From: Castor canadensis
Lineage: Eukaryota > Chordata > Mammalia > Rodentia > Castoridae
Reading direction: 5' to 3'
Length of the DNA: 64,000 nt
Assembly (NCBI RefSeq): GCF_047511655.1
Contig: NC_133391.1
Span: 128,186,906-128,250,905, forward strand
Shown here in pieces: positions 33,196-44,380 of this stretch. A model generated the notes under the pieces. The model had not been told where the DNA came from and did not search any database. It was given only the letters and a program-made list of their open reading frames with translations. Both the position numbers and the translations under genes were made by a program. Every line of letters begins with the position of its first letter. The first letter of the stretch is position 1.

Positions 33196-34487
33196 TTTCT
33201 TTCTTTATTTATTTTATTATTCATATGTGCATACAATGCTTGGGTCATTTCTCCCCCCTGCCTCCACCCCCTCCCTTACCACCCACCCCACCCCTTTCCT
33301 CTCCCCCCCACCCCCTCGATACCTGGCAGAAACTATTTTGCCCTTATCTCTAATTTTGTTGGAGAGAGACTATAAGCAATAATAGGAAGGAACAAGGGTT
33401 TTTGCTGATTGAGATGAGGATAGCTATACAGGGAGTTGACTCACATTGATTTCCTGTGCGTGTGTGTTATCTTCTAGGTTAATTCTTCTTGATCTAACCT
33501 TTTCTCTAGTCCCTGGTCTCCTTTTCCTATTGGCCTCAGTTGCTTTTAAGGTATCTGCTTTAGTTTCTCTGCATTAAGGGCAACAAATGCTACCTAGTTT
33601 TTTAGGTGTCTTACCTATCCTCACCTCTCCCTTGTGTGCTCTCGCTTTTATCATGGGCTCAAAGTCCAATCCCCTTGTTGTGTTTGCCCTTGATCTAATG
33701 TCTACATATGAGGGAGAACATACGACTTTTCGTCTTTTGGGCCAGGCTAACCTCACTCAGAATGATGTTCTCCAATTCCATCCATTTACCAGCGAATGAT
33801 AACATTTCGTTCTTCTTCATGGCTGCATAATATTCCATTGTGTATAGGTACCACATTTTCTTGATCCATTCATCAGTAGTGGGGCATCTTGGCTGTTTCC
33901 ATAACTTGGCTATCATGAATAGTGCTGCAATAAACATGGGTGTGCAGGTGCCTCTGGAGTAACCTGTGTCACAGTCTTTTGGGTATATCCCCAAGAGTGG
34001 TATTGCTGGATCAAATGGTAGATCAATGTTTAGCTTTTTAAGGAGCCTCCAAATTTTTTTCCAGAGTGGTTGGACTAGTTTACATTCCCACCAGCAGTGT
34101 AAGAGGGTTCCTTTTTCCCCGCATCCTCGCCAACACCTGTTGTTGGTGGGGTTGCTGATGATGGCTATTCTAACAGGGGTGAGGTGGAATCTTAGCATGG
34201 TTTTAATTTGCATTTCCTTTATTGCTAGAGATGGTGAGCATTTTTTCATGTGTTTTTTGGCCATTTGAATTTCTTCTTTTGAGAAAGTTCTGTTTAGTTC
34301 ACTGCCCATTTCTTTATTGGTTCATTAGTTTTGGGAGAATTTAGTTTTTTAAGTTCCCTATATATTCTGGTTATCAGTCCTTCGTCTGATGTGTAGCTGG
34401 CAAATATTTTCTCCCACTCTGTGGGTGTTCTCTTCAGTTTAGAGACCATTTCTTTTGATGAGCAGAAGCTTTTTAGTTTTATGAATC
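33196..34487 (-). mobile_element. 5'-truncated young L1 (ORF2 C-terminus and 3' UTR)
   Basis: About 1.29 kb of L1 on the minus strand: T-run (A tail), C-rich 3' UTR block at 33252-33317, ORF2 stop at about 33695, then ORF2 C-terminal coding. The flanks TTCAGACACTTTTCT (33181-33195) and TTCAGGACTTTTCT (34488-34501) look like a target-site duplication with one indel and one change. It is close in sequence to the copy at 39248-39903. Confidence 0.9.
33695..34309 (-). pseudogene. L1 ORF2 C-terminal domain, open for 204 codons
   Basis: The frame is uninterrupted for 204 residues and ends at the normal L1 ORF2 stop. It shows the [14 protein letters not shown] start, then the Cys-rich motif with C59, C63, H71 and C76 (C-x3-C-x7-H-x4-C), the [11 protein letters not shown] block and the [19 protein letters not shown] block, all typical of the ORF2 C-terminus, which binds RNA in LINE-1. 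The endonuclease and reverse transcriptase are absent because the copy is 5' truncated, so it cannot move by itself. The lack of stops suggests a young insertion. Any translation would need a chance promoter. Confidence 0.9.
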
Positions 34488-34864
34488 TTCAGGACTTTTC
34501 TCATCTACAGTGTTCCTAAAGCCAAAGGAGTCAGAGGACAGGGTGTAGATTTGTCCTAGCAGAGCAACTGTAAGGACTTTGACCAGTACAACTTCACTCA
34601 GATATTTTGGGGAAGATCTTAGTAGAGTAACCTATTTTTCAAAGAGTTTTTCTAAAACCAGGTTTTCTCAAAATGTTTAAATTGTCACTAGGACAAACAA
34701 TTGCCCAAGTGGTTGTCATGTAGAGCCAGTTGAGGGCCACCCTTATATGGATGCAGGGCATTTCATTTTCCCCTCTTGCACTTTCTTGCCAGCCTTTCCC
34801 AAAGCAACTCTAACCCACATGATCATGATAACAGCAATTGCTTTTTATTCTACACTTAGAGGTG

Positions 34865-35060
34865 AGGCTTAAATTGCAGAAATACCTGGAAGTTCCTCAA
34901 GGAGCTAAACATAGAATTACCATATGAACTGGTAATTTTACTCCTCGTTATCCTCCCAAATTGGAAACAGATATTCAAACAAAAACCTGTACACTCAGTG
35001 TTCACAACAGCATTATTCGCTAGAGCCAAAAGGTGGAAACAATTCAAAGGCAGCTGGCAG
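34865..35060 (+). mobile_element. old L1 ORF2 C-terminal fragment, plus strand
   Basis: AAATACCTGGAAGTTCCTCA, CCTGTACACTCAGTGTTCAC and GCCAAAAGGTGGAAACAATT correspond to the ORF2 part equivalent to [12 protein letters not shown] and [10 protein letters not shown] in the younger copy. It is fragmentary. Confidence 0.75.
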
Positions 35061-35611
35061 AAGCTTCAAAATATCAGAACTCCTCTTGTATTATAAAAGA
35101 AGCTAAAAACTGATGTTCAAAATCATGAAGATAAGCTATATAGTACATAAAAATGGAAACAGAAGACAGCTTTTTATGAGAAACAAATATCCCTCTAATA
35201 GGACATGAAAAAGCAGATAGATGAAAATGCCAGTAAAGAAAAACTTAATTTGTATAGTCAACAGAGGGGCATAAGGTCAACAAAAGTTGAATTTCTAGCA
35301 AGTCATGTATTTTGATAAGTACTGTCATCTTTTGTTATGACTAGCTATGATGAGATTTAGTCATTCGACAATTTTAATTACTTCTTTGGAATCATGACCC
35401 CTAATATTTACTGAGACTCAAGCAGAACATACAATGGACAAAAGAGATGCTTCTTAATGAGATATTTCAGAGAAAAAAATTCATTGTCATATGAATTTTT
35501 CTAGTTGAAGGCAACCAGAGAGTATTCAGCTAAAATTGTTAAGGATAAAGTATTCTAGAAATGTGTCAAACAGCTAATTAACAAAATATTTTATTTTTTC
35601 TAGATTTTTTT
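35061..35611. other. unassigned DNA
   Basis: Nothing is recognised. It may include further decayed L1 immediately after 35060. Confidence 0.4.
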
Positions 35612-35853
35612 AAGTGTTTGTGTTTTGTTTTGTTCTTGATACTGGACTTTGAAGTCAGGGCCTTGTGCTTACTAGGCAGGTGCTCTACCACTTGAGCCAT
35701 GTCCCCAGATCCTGCCCTCTACCTCTTTGTTTTAGTTTTTAAATTATTTTTCAGATAAGGTCTTGCATTTTTGCCTGGGGCCAGCCTTGGACCACACTCC
35801 TATAGCTTTCTGCATGGCTGGGGTCACGGGCGTATGCCACTGTACCTGGCCTT
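35612..35853 (-). mobile_element. composite SINE (7SL-like monomer plus ID-like half)
   Basis: On the plus strand it shows CAGGTGCTCTACCACTTGAG (reversed tRNA-like half), a T-rich linker, then GATAAGGTCTTGCATTTTTG and GGGTCACGGGCGTATGCCAC (reversed 7SL-like monomer). Confidence 0.8.
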
Positions 35854-36879
35854 AACATTTGTGGTCTTTATTATATTTTTGTTGTAATTTTTCGCTTAAA
35901 ATATTTACTTTATATCTACTATTCAATATCTATATCTAATAGAATTGAATATACTTTACCTATATCAAATATACTATATACTTTTATATTAATTTTATAG
36001 TAGTTTATTTATGTAAACTACACATTTAGATTTATAATTTTATTCAATTAATTTACATTTTATATTACTCAGATAAAGGTTAAGTCTCTGGTTTCCTTGG
36101 TTTTTTGTGGGAAGATTTTAATTCACTGACCCTCTGACCATTTCACATATCTAATAAAATAAATCGGGTGAAATTTAAGGGAATGAAATTAAAATTTTAA
36201 AACCTTGCATAACATCTAACTTACAATTCATTCAAGTAAACAGAAATTGCTTAAGCAATTTTCAAAGCTTGATAAAATGTCATCGCCATGATTTAAATGT
36301 GAGATTAGCTAATGTAAGTAGCAATTAGAATTAGATTTAGCTTGTATATTTGGAGTTATGATGGAAAACTCCCAAGGGGACTCTTACTGCACACCAAAAG
36401 AAATATGGGAAAGAAAGAAGAATTGCCTTTTCCCACATTGTTCCTGAGGTGCAATGCTTTGCAAGATCTTCAAAGAGTAGATGAGTAATATGAAAGAAAA
36501 TTGTATAAAGGATTTAATTATTTCAAAATTGCCTATTTTTCCCAACTAGGAATAACTATAGAAGCCTTTAGTAGAACAAACAAACAAAAAGAGTTCTTAC
36601 TATTCTTAGGAAAATGGCAATAAATACAGTTCATAACTATATAATAAATAAGTTTATAACCTCACCCAAAGGTCCGTATTCTAAGAGTCTGCTCTTGTTT
36701 GACTCCCAACTAGTCTCTGATTTGCTATTTGTCCAGTTCCCTAAAGAATGGTGGCACTGGTGGCTGTGAGGGACTATACTTCTGGGTGTATTTGATGGCT
36801 ATCGAGGCCATCGACTTCATGTTTAGCATTGAAAGTTTATTCCCACTTGCAGAATTTGCTCAGATTTCACCCATGTTTA
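35854..36879. other. unassigned AT-rich DNA with an 18-bp palindrome
   Basis: It is very AT-rich at 35880-36070. A perfect 18-bp palindrome without spacer lies at 36244-36261 (AAATTGCTTAAGCAATTT). No gene or repeat family is recognised. Confidence 0.4.
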
Positions 36880-36985
36880 CCTTTAATCCTACCACTGGTA
36901 ACATTCTCATTTTACCAGTAAGGACAAAGGCCCAGAGAGATGATGGTACTTCCCAAAGCTCTGGCCTCCATTTACAGACACAGAA
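36880..36985 (-). mobile_element. MIR fragment
   Basis: CTCATTTTACCAGTAAGGAC and AAAGGCCCAGAGAGATGATG follow the reversed MIR core pattern. Confidence 0.55.
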
Positions 36986-37349
36986 CCAGGACAGCCCTTG
37001 GCACTTCCTACCCCACTTTCCTGCTTATTATCTCCCACGAGCTTGTCTTTACCATTGATTTGGAATTCTCAGCATTAAATCACATTCTACAAGTAATTCC
37101 TTGCAGGCAGGCTAATGTAAGAGTTAGCCTAATACAGGACAGCTGAGAAAAATTGTTCGCAGTCCTCTCAGGTGTTTCTAAAACAATTTTTATTAAAAGC
37201 AAATAAAATGAAATGGAAATGAGTAATCAGAAAAAATTAAAATAAGGATTTTGTGACTCATTGGGCTGAAGTCTTCGTTTTATTTTAGCATCACTTGGAA
37301 ATACTGCATGAACTGTAGAGGCAGAATTAAAACAACTTTTAAAAGCCAA
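36986..37349. other. unassigned DNA
   Basis: Nothing is recognised. Confidence 0.4.
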
Positions 37350-38035
37350 TTTTAGAAAACAGATTTATGGAAACATAATCCATATACATTTAAGTCTATT
37401 CAAGTGTACAGTTTACTCACTTCAGTATATTCATAGCATTATACAAATATCACCATTTGTGTAATGAACACATTCATCACCTTAAAAGAAACCTCATATC
37501 CCTTAGTAGCATTCTCCATTCTTGCTCTGCTTCTTTTTCCCCCTTCTGCAATTCTTTGCCTCCAGCCTTAGGCAATCACTAGTCAATCTTCTTTCTGTAT
37601 AACATGTCTGTTCTTGACATTTCCTATAAAGGGAAGCATACAATATGTGGTCTTTTGTGACTGGCTCTGGTTTCTTTCACTTAGCGTAATGCTTTCAAGG
37701 TTTGTCTAGGATGAGGCATTTATGAGTGCATCATTCCCTTTTATGGCTGAATAACATTCCATTGCATGCATAACACATTTTATTTATCCATTCACCACTT
37801 GATGTATTTTGGGTGGTTTCCACTTTTTGGCCATGAGTAATGCTGCTATAAATATTTATGAAGAAGTTTTTGTGTGGCTATGTTTTTACTTCTCTTGTGT
37901 ATAGATATCAAAGTAGAATTTCTGGGTCTTAGGGATAACTGTATGTTTAACAATTCGAAGAACTGTCAGACTATTTTCCAGTCTCACCAGCCAGGCATGA
38001 GAGTTCCAATTTCTCTATATCCTTGTAAAGGGCAA
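37350..38035 (-). mobile_element. old L1 (3' UTR and ORF2 end)
   Basis: It is an old L1M-type 3' end: ATTCAAGTGTACAGTTTACT, TTTCACTTAGCGTAATGCTT, TTTTATGGCTGAATAACATT, TTATTTATCCATTCACCACT, TGGGTGGTTTCCACTTTTTG. No frame is open. Confidence 0.85.
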
Positions 38036-38544
38036 ATTTTACAATACAATTAAACAAGCCATTATTTATTGAGCATCTCCTTTGTGAAAGGTACTGTTAA
38101 AGGTGCTATAATTTGTTAATACTATCAATTCACTTATGGAGCAAATTAGAACTTTCTAAAAAGGGTTCTTTCCTGAGGGGGCCTGTATCAGTCAGTATCC
38201 AGAGAGGAGACAAGCCACATCAGTAATTTGAGCAGGGAAAACTTAATAGAAAGAATCACTAACTAGTAAGATATGATTAGATGCAAAAGAGGCAAATTGA
38301 ATACAAGGGACTAGATTTCTCCATTAGTTGGGAAGGACGGTTTTGAGGACAATAACTACCGTGGCTTTCGGTGGTTTGAGGAAACCTCAAACATGAAAAC
38401 TTATGATGAAACATCTGTGATATCATGTTGTTATAGCTTTCATTGCCCCACTCTGTGGGGTTGCAGTCCTCCTTTAGTTTGCTGTTGTTGAACCAAGAAT
38501 GAAGGAATATGCGTATTTCTACAGAAATTATAATTATGATTATA

Positions 38545-38616
38545 CAGTGCTAGGGATTGAACCCGGGCCTTCCACATGCTAGGCAAGTGTTCTACCAGTT
38601 AGCTACATCTCCAGGC
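38545..38616 (-). mobile_element. ID-type SINE
   Basis: On the plus strand: GTGCTAGGGATTGAACCCGG, CATGCTAGGCAAGTGTTCTA, TTAGCTACATCTCCAGGCCC. It is a complete reversed ID body. Confidence 0.88.
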
Positions 38617-39247
38617 CCAGAAATTATGATTCTATGAAAGGTTTTAAGGAACCAAGAAGGCTGGGGATCTTTCAGAGTACAAAGTGATTTTGGAATGTAA
38701 AGAATTCCTTTGGATTGAGTTCTATTAGAAGTTTGTCACTAGCAAACTGTGAAACATGAATTTATGGACTAAAGAATAGTTTCTCTTCATACACAATTAA
38801 CAAATACCATGGACAGTAGAAAATTAAGAAGAAGAAAAGAGAACAACCACAAGCATGGTACGTAGATGGAGCCACTCTGCCTGGAGCTGAGGGAGAACAT
38901 CCAAGCAAGGAAGAAACATGGTAAGGCTGAGGTTCAGGCCTCATTGGAGAGGGAGAGTCTGTGGCTCATTAGAAAATGAAGTTCTTTGAGGTGCCACAGG
39001 CCAGCGCAGTGAAAAGGAAAGCCCCTACTAGGATTCCAACAAAACGGGCTGGATGGTGGCTACCATTGTGTCTCAGTCAGGCAGCTCACTAGGAAATAAA
39101 TCCTGCCAGGTGCTGGTGAAACTCACTGGACAGGTGTGGGTCTCTCACATACCACTGGGGCATGCTATAGGAGTAAGGATAATCAGGAAGAATCCAGAAG
39201 GAACATTCCTTCCTTGGATCTACCTTGTAGAGTCTCTCTTGCACTCT

Positions 39248-39903
39248 TTTTTTTTTTAATTTTTATTGTTTTATTATTCATATGTGCATACAATGCTTGG
39301 GTCATTTCTCCCCCCTGCCTCCACCCCCTCCCTTACCACCCACTCTGCCTCTTCCCTCTTCTCCCCACCCCCTTGATACCCTGCAGAAACTATTTTGCCC
39401 TTATCTCTAATTTTGTTGAAGAGAGAGTATAAGCAATAATAGGAAGGACCAAGGGTTTTTGCTGGTTGAGATAAGGATAGCTATACAGGGCATTGACTCA
39501 CATTGATTTCCTGTGCATGTGTGTTGCCTTCTAGGTTAATTCTTTTTGATCTAACCTTTTCTCTAGTTCCTGTTCCCCTTCTTCTATTGGCCTCAGTTGT
39601 TTTTAAGGTATCTGCTTTAGTTTCTCTGCGTTGAGGGCAACAAATGCTAACTAACTTTTTAGGTGTCTTACCTATCCTCACCCCTCCCTTGTGTGCTCTT
39701 GCTTTTATCATGTGCTCAAAGTCCAATCCCCTTGTTGTGTTTGCCCTTGATCTAATGTCCACATATGAGGGCGAACATATGATTTTTGGTCTTTTGGGCC
39801 AGGCTAACCTCACTCAGAATGATGTTCTCCAATTCCATCCATTTACCAGCAAATGATAACATTTCGTTCTTCTTTATGGCTGCATAAAATTCCATTGTGT
39901 ATA
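39248..39903 (-). mobile_element. 5'-truncated young L1 (3' UTR and very end of ORF2)
   Basis: T-run (A tail), ATTCATATGTGCATACAATG, the C-rich block (39308-39373), then 3' UTR and the last part of ORF2, ending at CCATTGTGTATAG near 39903. Long identical stretches with the 33196 copy show they are from the same recent subfamily. I could not define a target-site duplication. Confidence 0.9.
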
Positions 39904-40050
39904 GACTAAACGTAACATTTCACCAGCTGACAAAGGATCCAGATTAACATCAAAGAGCAGGGCAGAGAAGGGTGCAGAAGACACTGAGAGGTGACATGTT
40001 GATAACTGGGAAGGCCAATTCCTTTGGCTACTGAGCTTCCACAAGTATGG

Positions 40051-41034
40051 ATTTACTCACATTTGTACTTTTGTATAACACAAATCCCACATTATTTTTA
40101 ATAAGAGTGTAGAGTTCTCCTTTCTTCCTCTCAAATGAGGAGACACACAGTTTCAAGAGTCATTATAACCTCAACTGGCTTTCACTACCTCTCCTCAAAT
40201 TCAATCACAGTCCAGCTGAATATCTCTGTTCTAAAGGCTAAACAATTTATATTCAACAACTTACATATAAAATAAGAATCAGAAGGAGAGAGTAAAAAAA
40301 GAAAATCAATAACATATGTAAATATACTCATGTATATTACCTGTGAAGAGGGAATATACAAAAATCACTAAAGTTCTCATTTCTCTATTTGATCAGGAGG
40401 CCTTAGTTACCTTTGGCTACCTTCTTCTGCCTGTTCCATGTTTCCTTTGTTTTTAACTCTTCAGGGTTCTTTCTACAGCTGGTAGAATGACCCAAACCTT
40501 CATTTTTAAGGGGTCTGAATCTTCAATAATAGTGCCTTTTTTTTCTTAAAAATATTCCTGTAGTTTTCCATTAACTTTTACTGTTGGGACTCACAAAGGA
40601 ACAATTGCATTTCAGACATGGTAGTCCTGGTCACCACTGTGTAGAGGAAAACCATGTCTCCTAGGTTCTCAGGATCAATCATTGGAGCTAATAGTTACTC
40701 TTTCATCTGTCTGTTGTTGCAGTGATGTATTAGTCTAAAATGGCCGGGTAGCATTCTCTTCATACAATTCAATAACCGTGGTTATTATGCGGTGCTGGGG
40801 ATTGAACCATAACTCATGGTTATGACCATTGGTAGAAGCATTGACTCCTTGAAAAGTTAGAGCTCAAATTTTCTGAGGTGGGAAACAAAAATTCTGTAAA
40901 TTGATTGTTACTTATACAACAAGAAGAGGCATTCTCACTTTTGCCCTTTGATTTCCAAATCTGTGTATTATGGCTATGGGAGAGATAGTAGCATGATTAA
41001 AGGCATATATTTCACCCTTCAGCTACATCCTCAT
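40051..41034. other. unassigned DNA with an ID-like scrap
   Basis: A short GGTGCTGGGGATTGAACCAT at about 40790-40810 looks like the B-box end of an ID element (minus strand). Otherwise nothing is recognised. Confidence 0.4.
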
Positions 41035-41140
41035 TGGGGCAGGTGTGATGGCACACAGCTGACATTCCAGCACTGAAGTAATAGAGGCAGAGGATGGCTA
41101 GTTTGAAGCCAGCTTGGGCTACATGGTGGGCCAGCCTGAA
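41035..41140 (+). mobile_element. B1-like SINE, plus strand
   Basis: GGCAGGTGTGATGGCACACA, CATTCCAGCACTGAAGTAAT, AGAGGCAGAGGATGGCTAG and GCCAGCTTGGGCTACATGG follow the B1/7SL monomer order. Confidence 0.8.
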
Positions 41141-41167
41141 CTCTGTGTGTGTGTGTGTGTGTGTGTT
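41141..41167. repeat. (GT)n microsatellite
   Basis: A GT run of about 25 bases directly follows the plus-strand B1-like SINE, where its A tail would be. Confidence 0.9.
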
Positions 41168-41369
41168 AGTCTCATCTTTTCAGAGCTATGTCTCTCAGTT
41201 GATAACTGAGTCATCCATAAGGCGTTTCAGTCTGACTGCTTTTGGTAGGATATATGATGAAAATCAGTAAATAGTTGAGCCTAAGTCCATTGTTCTTTTT
41301 TTTTTTTTTTTTTTTGCTGTGAAATCAATCGCTTGCTCAGAAGGAACTCTGTGTGGATGCCACTGCTGT

Positions 41370-41735
41370 AGTCTAAAGGCTTGTATTTGTGTTCTCCCAA
41401 GATTCATACATTGTAACTAATCATCAAGATGATAGTATTAGGCAGTGGGGACCATGGGAAATAATTAGGTCATGAAGGTGGGGCCTTCATGAATGGGATT
41501 AGTGCCCTGACAAAAGGACTCATCTGCTGTTTCCACCATGGGAGGACACAGTTAGAGGGCACTGTCTATACAAAATAAGCCTTCACCAGACAGCAAATCT
41601 GCCAGTGGCTTTATTGACTTCTCAGCCTCCAGAACTGTGAGAAATAAATGCTTTTTTTTTTCTTTTTTAAAAATAAGCTACCTAGTTTATGGTATTTTGT
41701 TATTGCAGTCTAAATGTCCTAAGAGAACCGTGATG
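41370..41735 (+). mobile_element. MST/THE1-like MaLR LTR, nearly complete
   Basis: It has GGTCATGAAGGTGGGGCCTT, CATGAATGGGATTAGTGCCC, CACCATGGGAGGACACAG, CCTTCACCAGACAGCAAATC, CTCCAGAACTGTGAGAAAT and TATGGTATTTTGTTATTGCA, the full MST/MLT1-type order. AATAAA lies at about 41641-41646. Confidence 0.85.
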
Positions 41736-43502
41736 ATGAATAAGTTATTCTTTGAGTCCCTGGATAGTGGTTCTGGCAGAATCATTATGGGCAGAAGGGC
41801 TAATTCATTCCACCCAGAGAGTATATCCAGTATAGTGAGGAGAAATCTCTATTCTCCATACTGGAAGAAGTCCAATGAACTCAAACTGCTACCAGGTGGG
41901 TGGCTGGTGCTGCTAGTAAATTGTGCCATGCCAGGGTCTCAGTGTTGGTCTCTGCTGTTAGTAGATTAGAAAATCAGCAGTAGTGGTAGCCAGGTCCCCT
42001 TAGTAAGGAGCAGTCTATCTTTTTATCCTCTATCCTGACACCCTGGCCACTTCGCACATGTGTCCACTGAGTAAGCACTGAGGTGGATGGGAAAAGAATC
42101 TGACTGAAGTCCAGAAGGCATGGTTTTGAAGATTTTTAAGAGCCTCTTTGTGTAGTCGGAAGTATTTCCATGCAACACTGTTGTCCTCACACTAAGCTCA
42201 TTCTGAGACATCCATTTGCATACCTCTTGTTCATTATGGCAGCTCAAGCCAGGTGTTTGGTCAACCTGGAGTCTATTAAACCCTATTTTCAGATCACCAT
42301 CACATCCTGCTATTTTTTAGTTGTGTCTAGTTTTTCTTTGGTGGTTAATTGCTCCTCCCCCTTTCATGGCTTTTTTCTCTTTGGAATCTCATCATTCCAT
42401 TGAAATCAGGGATCTTATCTCAATGGCAGCAACTTTCATGGTCTTACGTGGCCTACAAAGTGAGCAACCACTGGGTACAGGTGTTCCACCCAGCAATCTA
42501 TCAATCCCTTAATGAAAGGAATAAAAGTGGGTCCTTTAGGGGTATATATTTGAGAGATAGGTGTGCAGGTTGTGTATAATTCTCCTGCAACATTCCTACC
42601 TTTCTAAACTTTTGTATGCCCTGGTGCTTCAGCCTCATTAAACATAGGACCCTGTTGAGACAAAGTTTTAGTCAACCACAGAAGGCGTGAGAGTCGCTTT
42701 AGGATGAATAAGCTAACACATTAAATACAGAATCTCCAGTGGATATAACCATATCAACAAATAAAGCCCACTCTAATGTCATGTTCCAGTCTTCTATTCT
42801 TATTCTAATACCCCTAGGCTCTACTTCCACACGTAGTCCACAGCTTTCTGCTAACATAGTTACCAAAATCTTGGAGATTCTTTTCTCAAGTAAGTAATTT
42901 TCTTTTGTGTGGTAATGAATATCTGACTCTTTGGAGCATGGTGAGAATGAACCCTATTTGCAGGTCAAGTGTAGTGTGGATGTGGGGGAGCTTGAGGAAA
43001 ACAAATATCTCCCCTCCAAGCCAACTCCCATGATGTCATCATAGGGTTTTCTAGCACAGACAAGCCAGTCTCCTTAGACAAAGGGAGAAAACTACTCCCA
43101 CTGGTGAGGAAGATGCAGTGACTTGGGGTTCTGAGACTGTCAGTTTAATTTAAATACAACCAGATGGCCTCACACCACATTTTAGGGTTCCATTCTTTCC
43201 AAATCTGTGTTTCACTTTCATGTGAGGATCTCAGAAATGTTGTAAACTAAATAGATGTTGAAAATTTAGCCACCCACACTTAAATTTTGACTTTGATTTT
43301 TAGCAGTATAGGCTCTGTGGCTATAATAAATAAGAGAGCCTCTTTGAACTGTCAGAGGCATGGTCTGGTTCTCTGTCTAGAGCGGAGTTAAAGGACGTGA
43401 GCTTGTCTTTTTCTTCCTGCTGGTGTTCACAGGCATTCAGGGAAATCTATCTATCCCATGGTCCTTGTAGTCGTCATTACTGCCACCATGGTCAAATGCA
43501 GT
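41736..43502. other. unassigned DNA
   Basis: Open frames at 41637-41969 and 42170-42579 (plus) show no domain, and the first begins inside the MaLR LTR. No exon, RNA gene or repeat family is recognised. Confidence 0.4.
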
Positions 43503-43536
43503 GGCCACAAGGACTCTCCTAAGAGTCCTTGTGGCC
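43503..43536. repeat. perfect hairpin, 15-bp arms, 4-base loop
   Basis: GGCCACAAGGACTCT (43503-43517), loop CCTA, then the exact reverse complement AGAGTCCTTGTGGCC (43522-43536). It could form a cruciform or RNA stem-loop. It lies in DNA without a recognised gene or repeat. It is not followed by a T-run and is not called as a terminator. Confidence 0.9.
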
Positions 43537-43624
43537 TCTTGCAAAAGGAAATTCATCACATTCAATCACAGGTGGCAGCCTAATTAATCCTGATGCCAGT
43601 GCATGCTATGGATTACTAATATTC

Positions 43625-44050
43625 TGTGCTGGTTAGTTTTCTGTGTTAGTTTGGCAGGCTGCAGTGCCCCATGATTTCTATCAAATGCTAATCTAGGTGT
43701 TTCCTAGAAGGCATTTTGTAGATGTGTTTAGTATCCACAATCAGTTGACCTTGAGTAATGTAGATTACCCTGGATGTTGTGGGTGGGTCTCACTCAATCA
43801 TTTGAAGGACTTGTCTTAACTCACCTGTGTTTCTAGCCTGCCTTATGGGTTTCAGACTCAAGATGGCAACTTCAACACTTGTCTAAGTTTACATCCTGCT
43901 GGCCAGCTCTACAAATGTCAAACTTTCTTCCTGTCCACAATTGTATAAGCCAATCCTTCGTCCACTTCCCCGCACATACTATATTCATATACAAATATAG
44001 ATCCCATTGACTTTCTTTCTCTGGAGAACCCTGATTGATACACATCCTGT
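43625..44050 (-). mobile_element. MLT2-like ERVL LTR, minus strand
   Basis: On the plus strand: GCTGGTTAGTTTTCTGTGTT, GATTACCCTGGATGTTGTGG, GTGGGTCTCACTCAATCATT, CCACAATTGTATAAGCCAAT and the end TCTCTGGAGAACCCTGATTG, the reverse complement of the usual MLT2 start. Confidence 0.8.
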
Positions 44051-44134
44051 TTTCCCTGGGAAGGAGCAAACACTGCTTGAGTTCAAGGGAAAAAACTAAA
44101 ATAATCCAATACTTCCACATTTCAGAGATACCAA

Positions 44135-44336
44135 TTCTTTATCAGTCAGAATCTAGAAAACACACCTAGCATATGACCAGGGAAACTGTAATATATAGAG
44201 AAAAGATGATTAACTAAGAAAAGATGATTAATTAAAAAAAAGGGTGGGGGTAAGACAGAACTCTTAAAAATACAGGATGAGCAGATGTAGGGAGTAGCTA
44301 CAATTTTGAAGAACTAATTTGGAAGACCCCCCCACG

Positions 44337-44380
<44 letters not shown>

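Larger units (their letters stand above)
38175..40050. mobile_element. old LTR-like repeat, copy B, with ID and L1 insertions
   Basis: It starts GTATCAGTCAGTATCCAGAG, CAGTAATTTGAGCAGGGAAA, resembling copy A (22895) and copy C (44135). It contains an ID at about 38545-38616 and an L1 at 39248-39903, and ends with GGCAGAGAAGGGTGCAGAAG-type sequence near 40050. Boundaries are approximate. Confidence 0.45.

Noticed and set aside
33966-34268. 100-codon plus-strand frame
   Set aside because: It is the antisense shadow of the intact L1 ORF2 C-terminus at 33695-34309.
43503-43536. Rho-independent terminator
   Set aside because: The stem is perfect but no T-run follows and the window is mammalian, so a bacterial terminator makes no sense.
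44336-44377. CRISPR-like or other array
   Set aside because: It is a simple (AC)n microsatellite; no spaced direct repeats of array type exist anywhere in the window.
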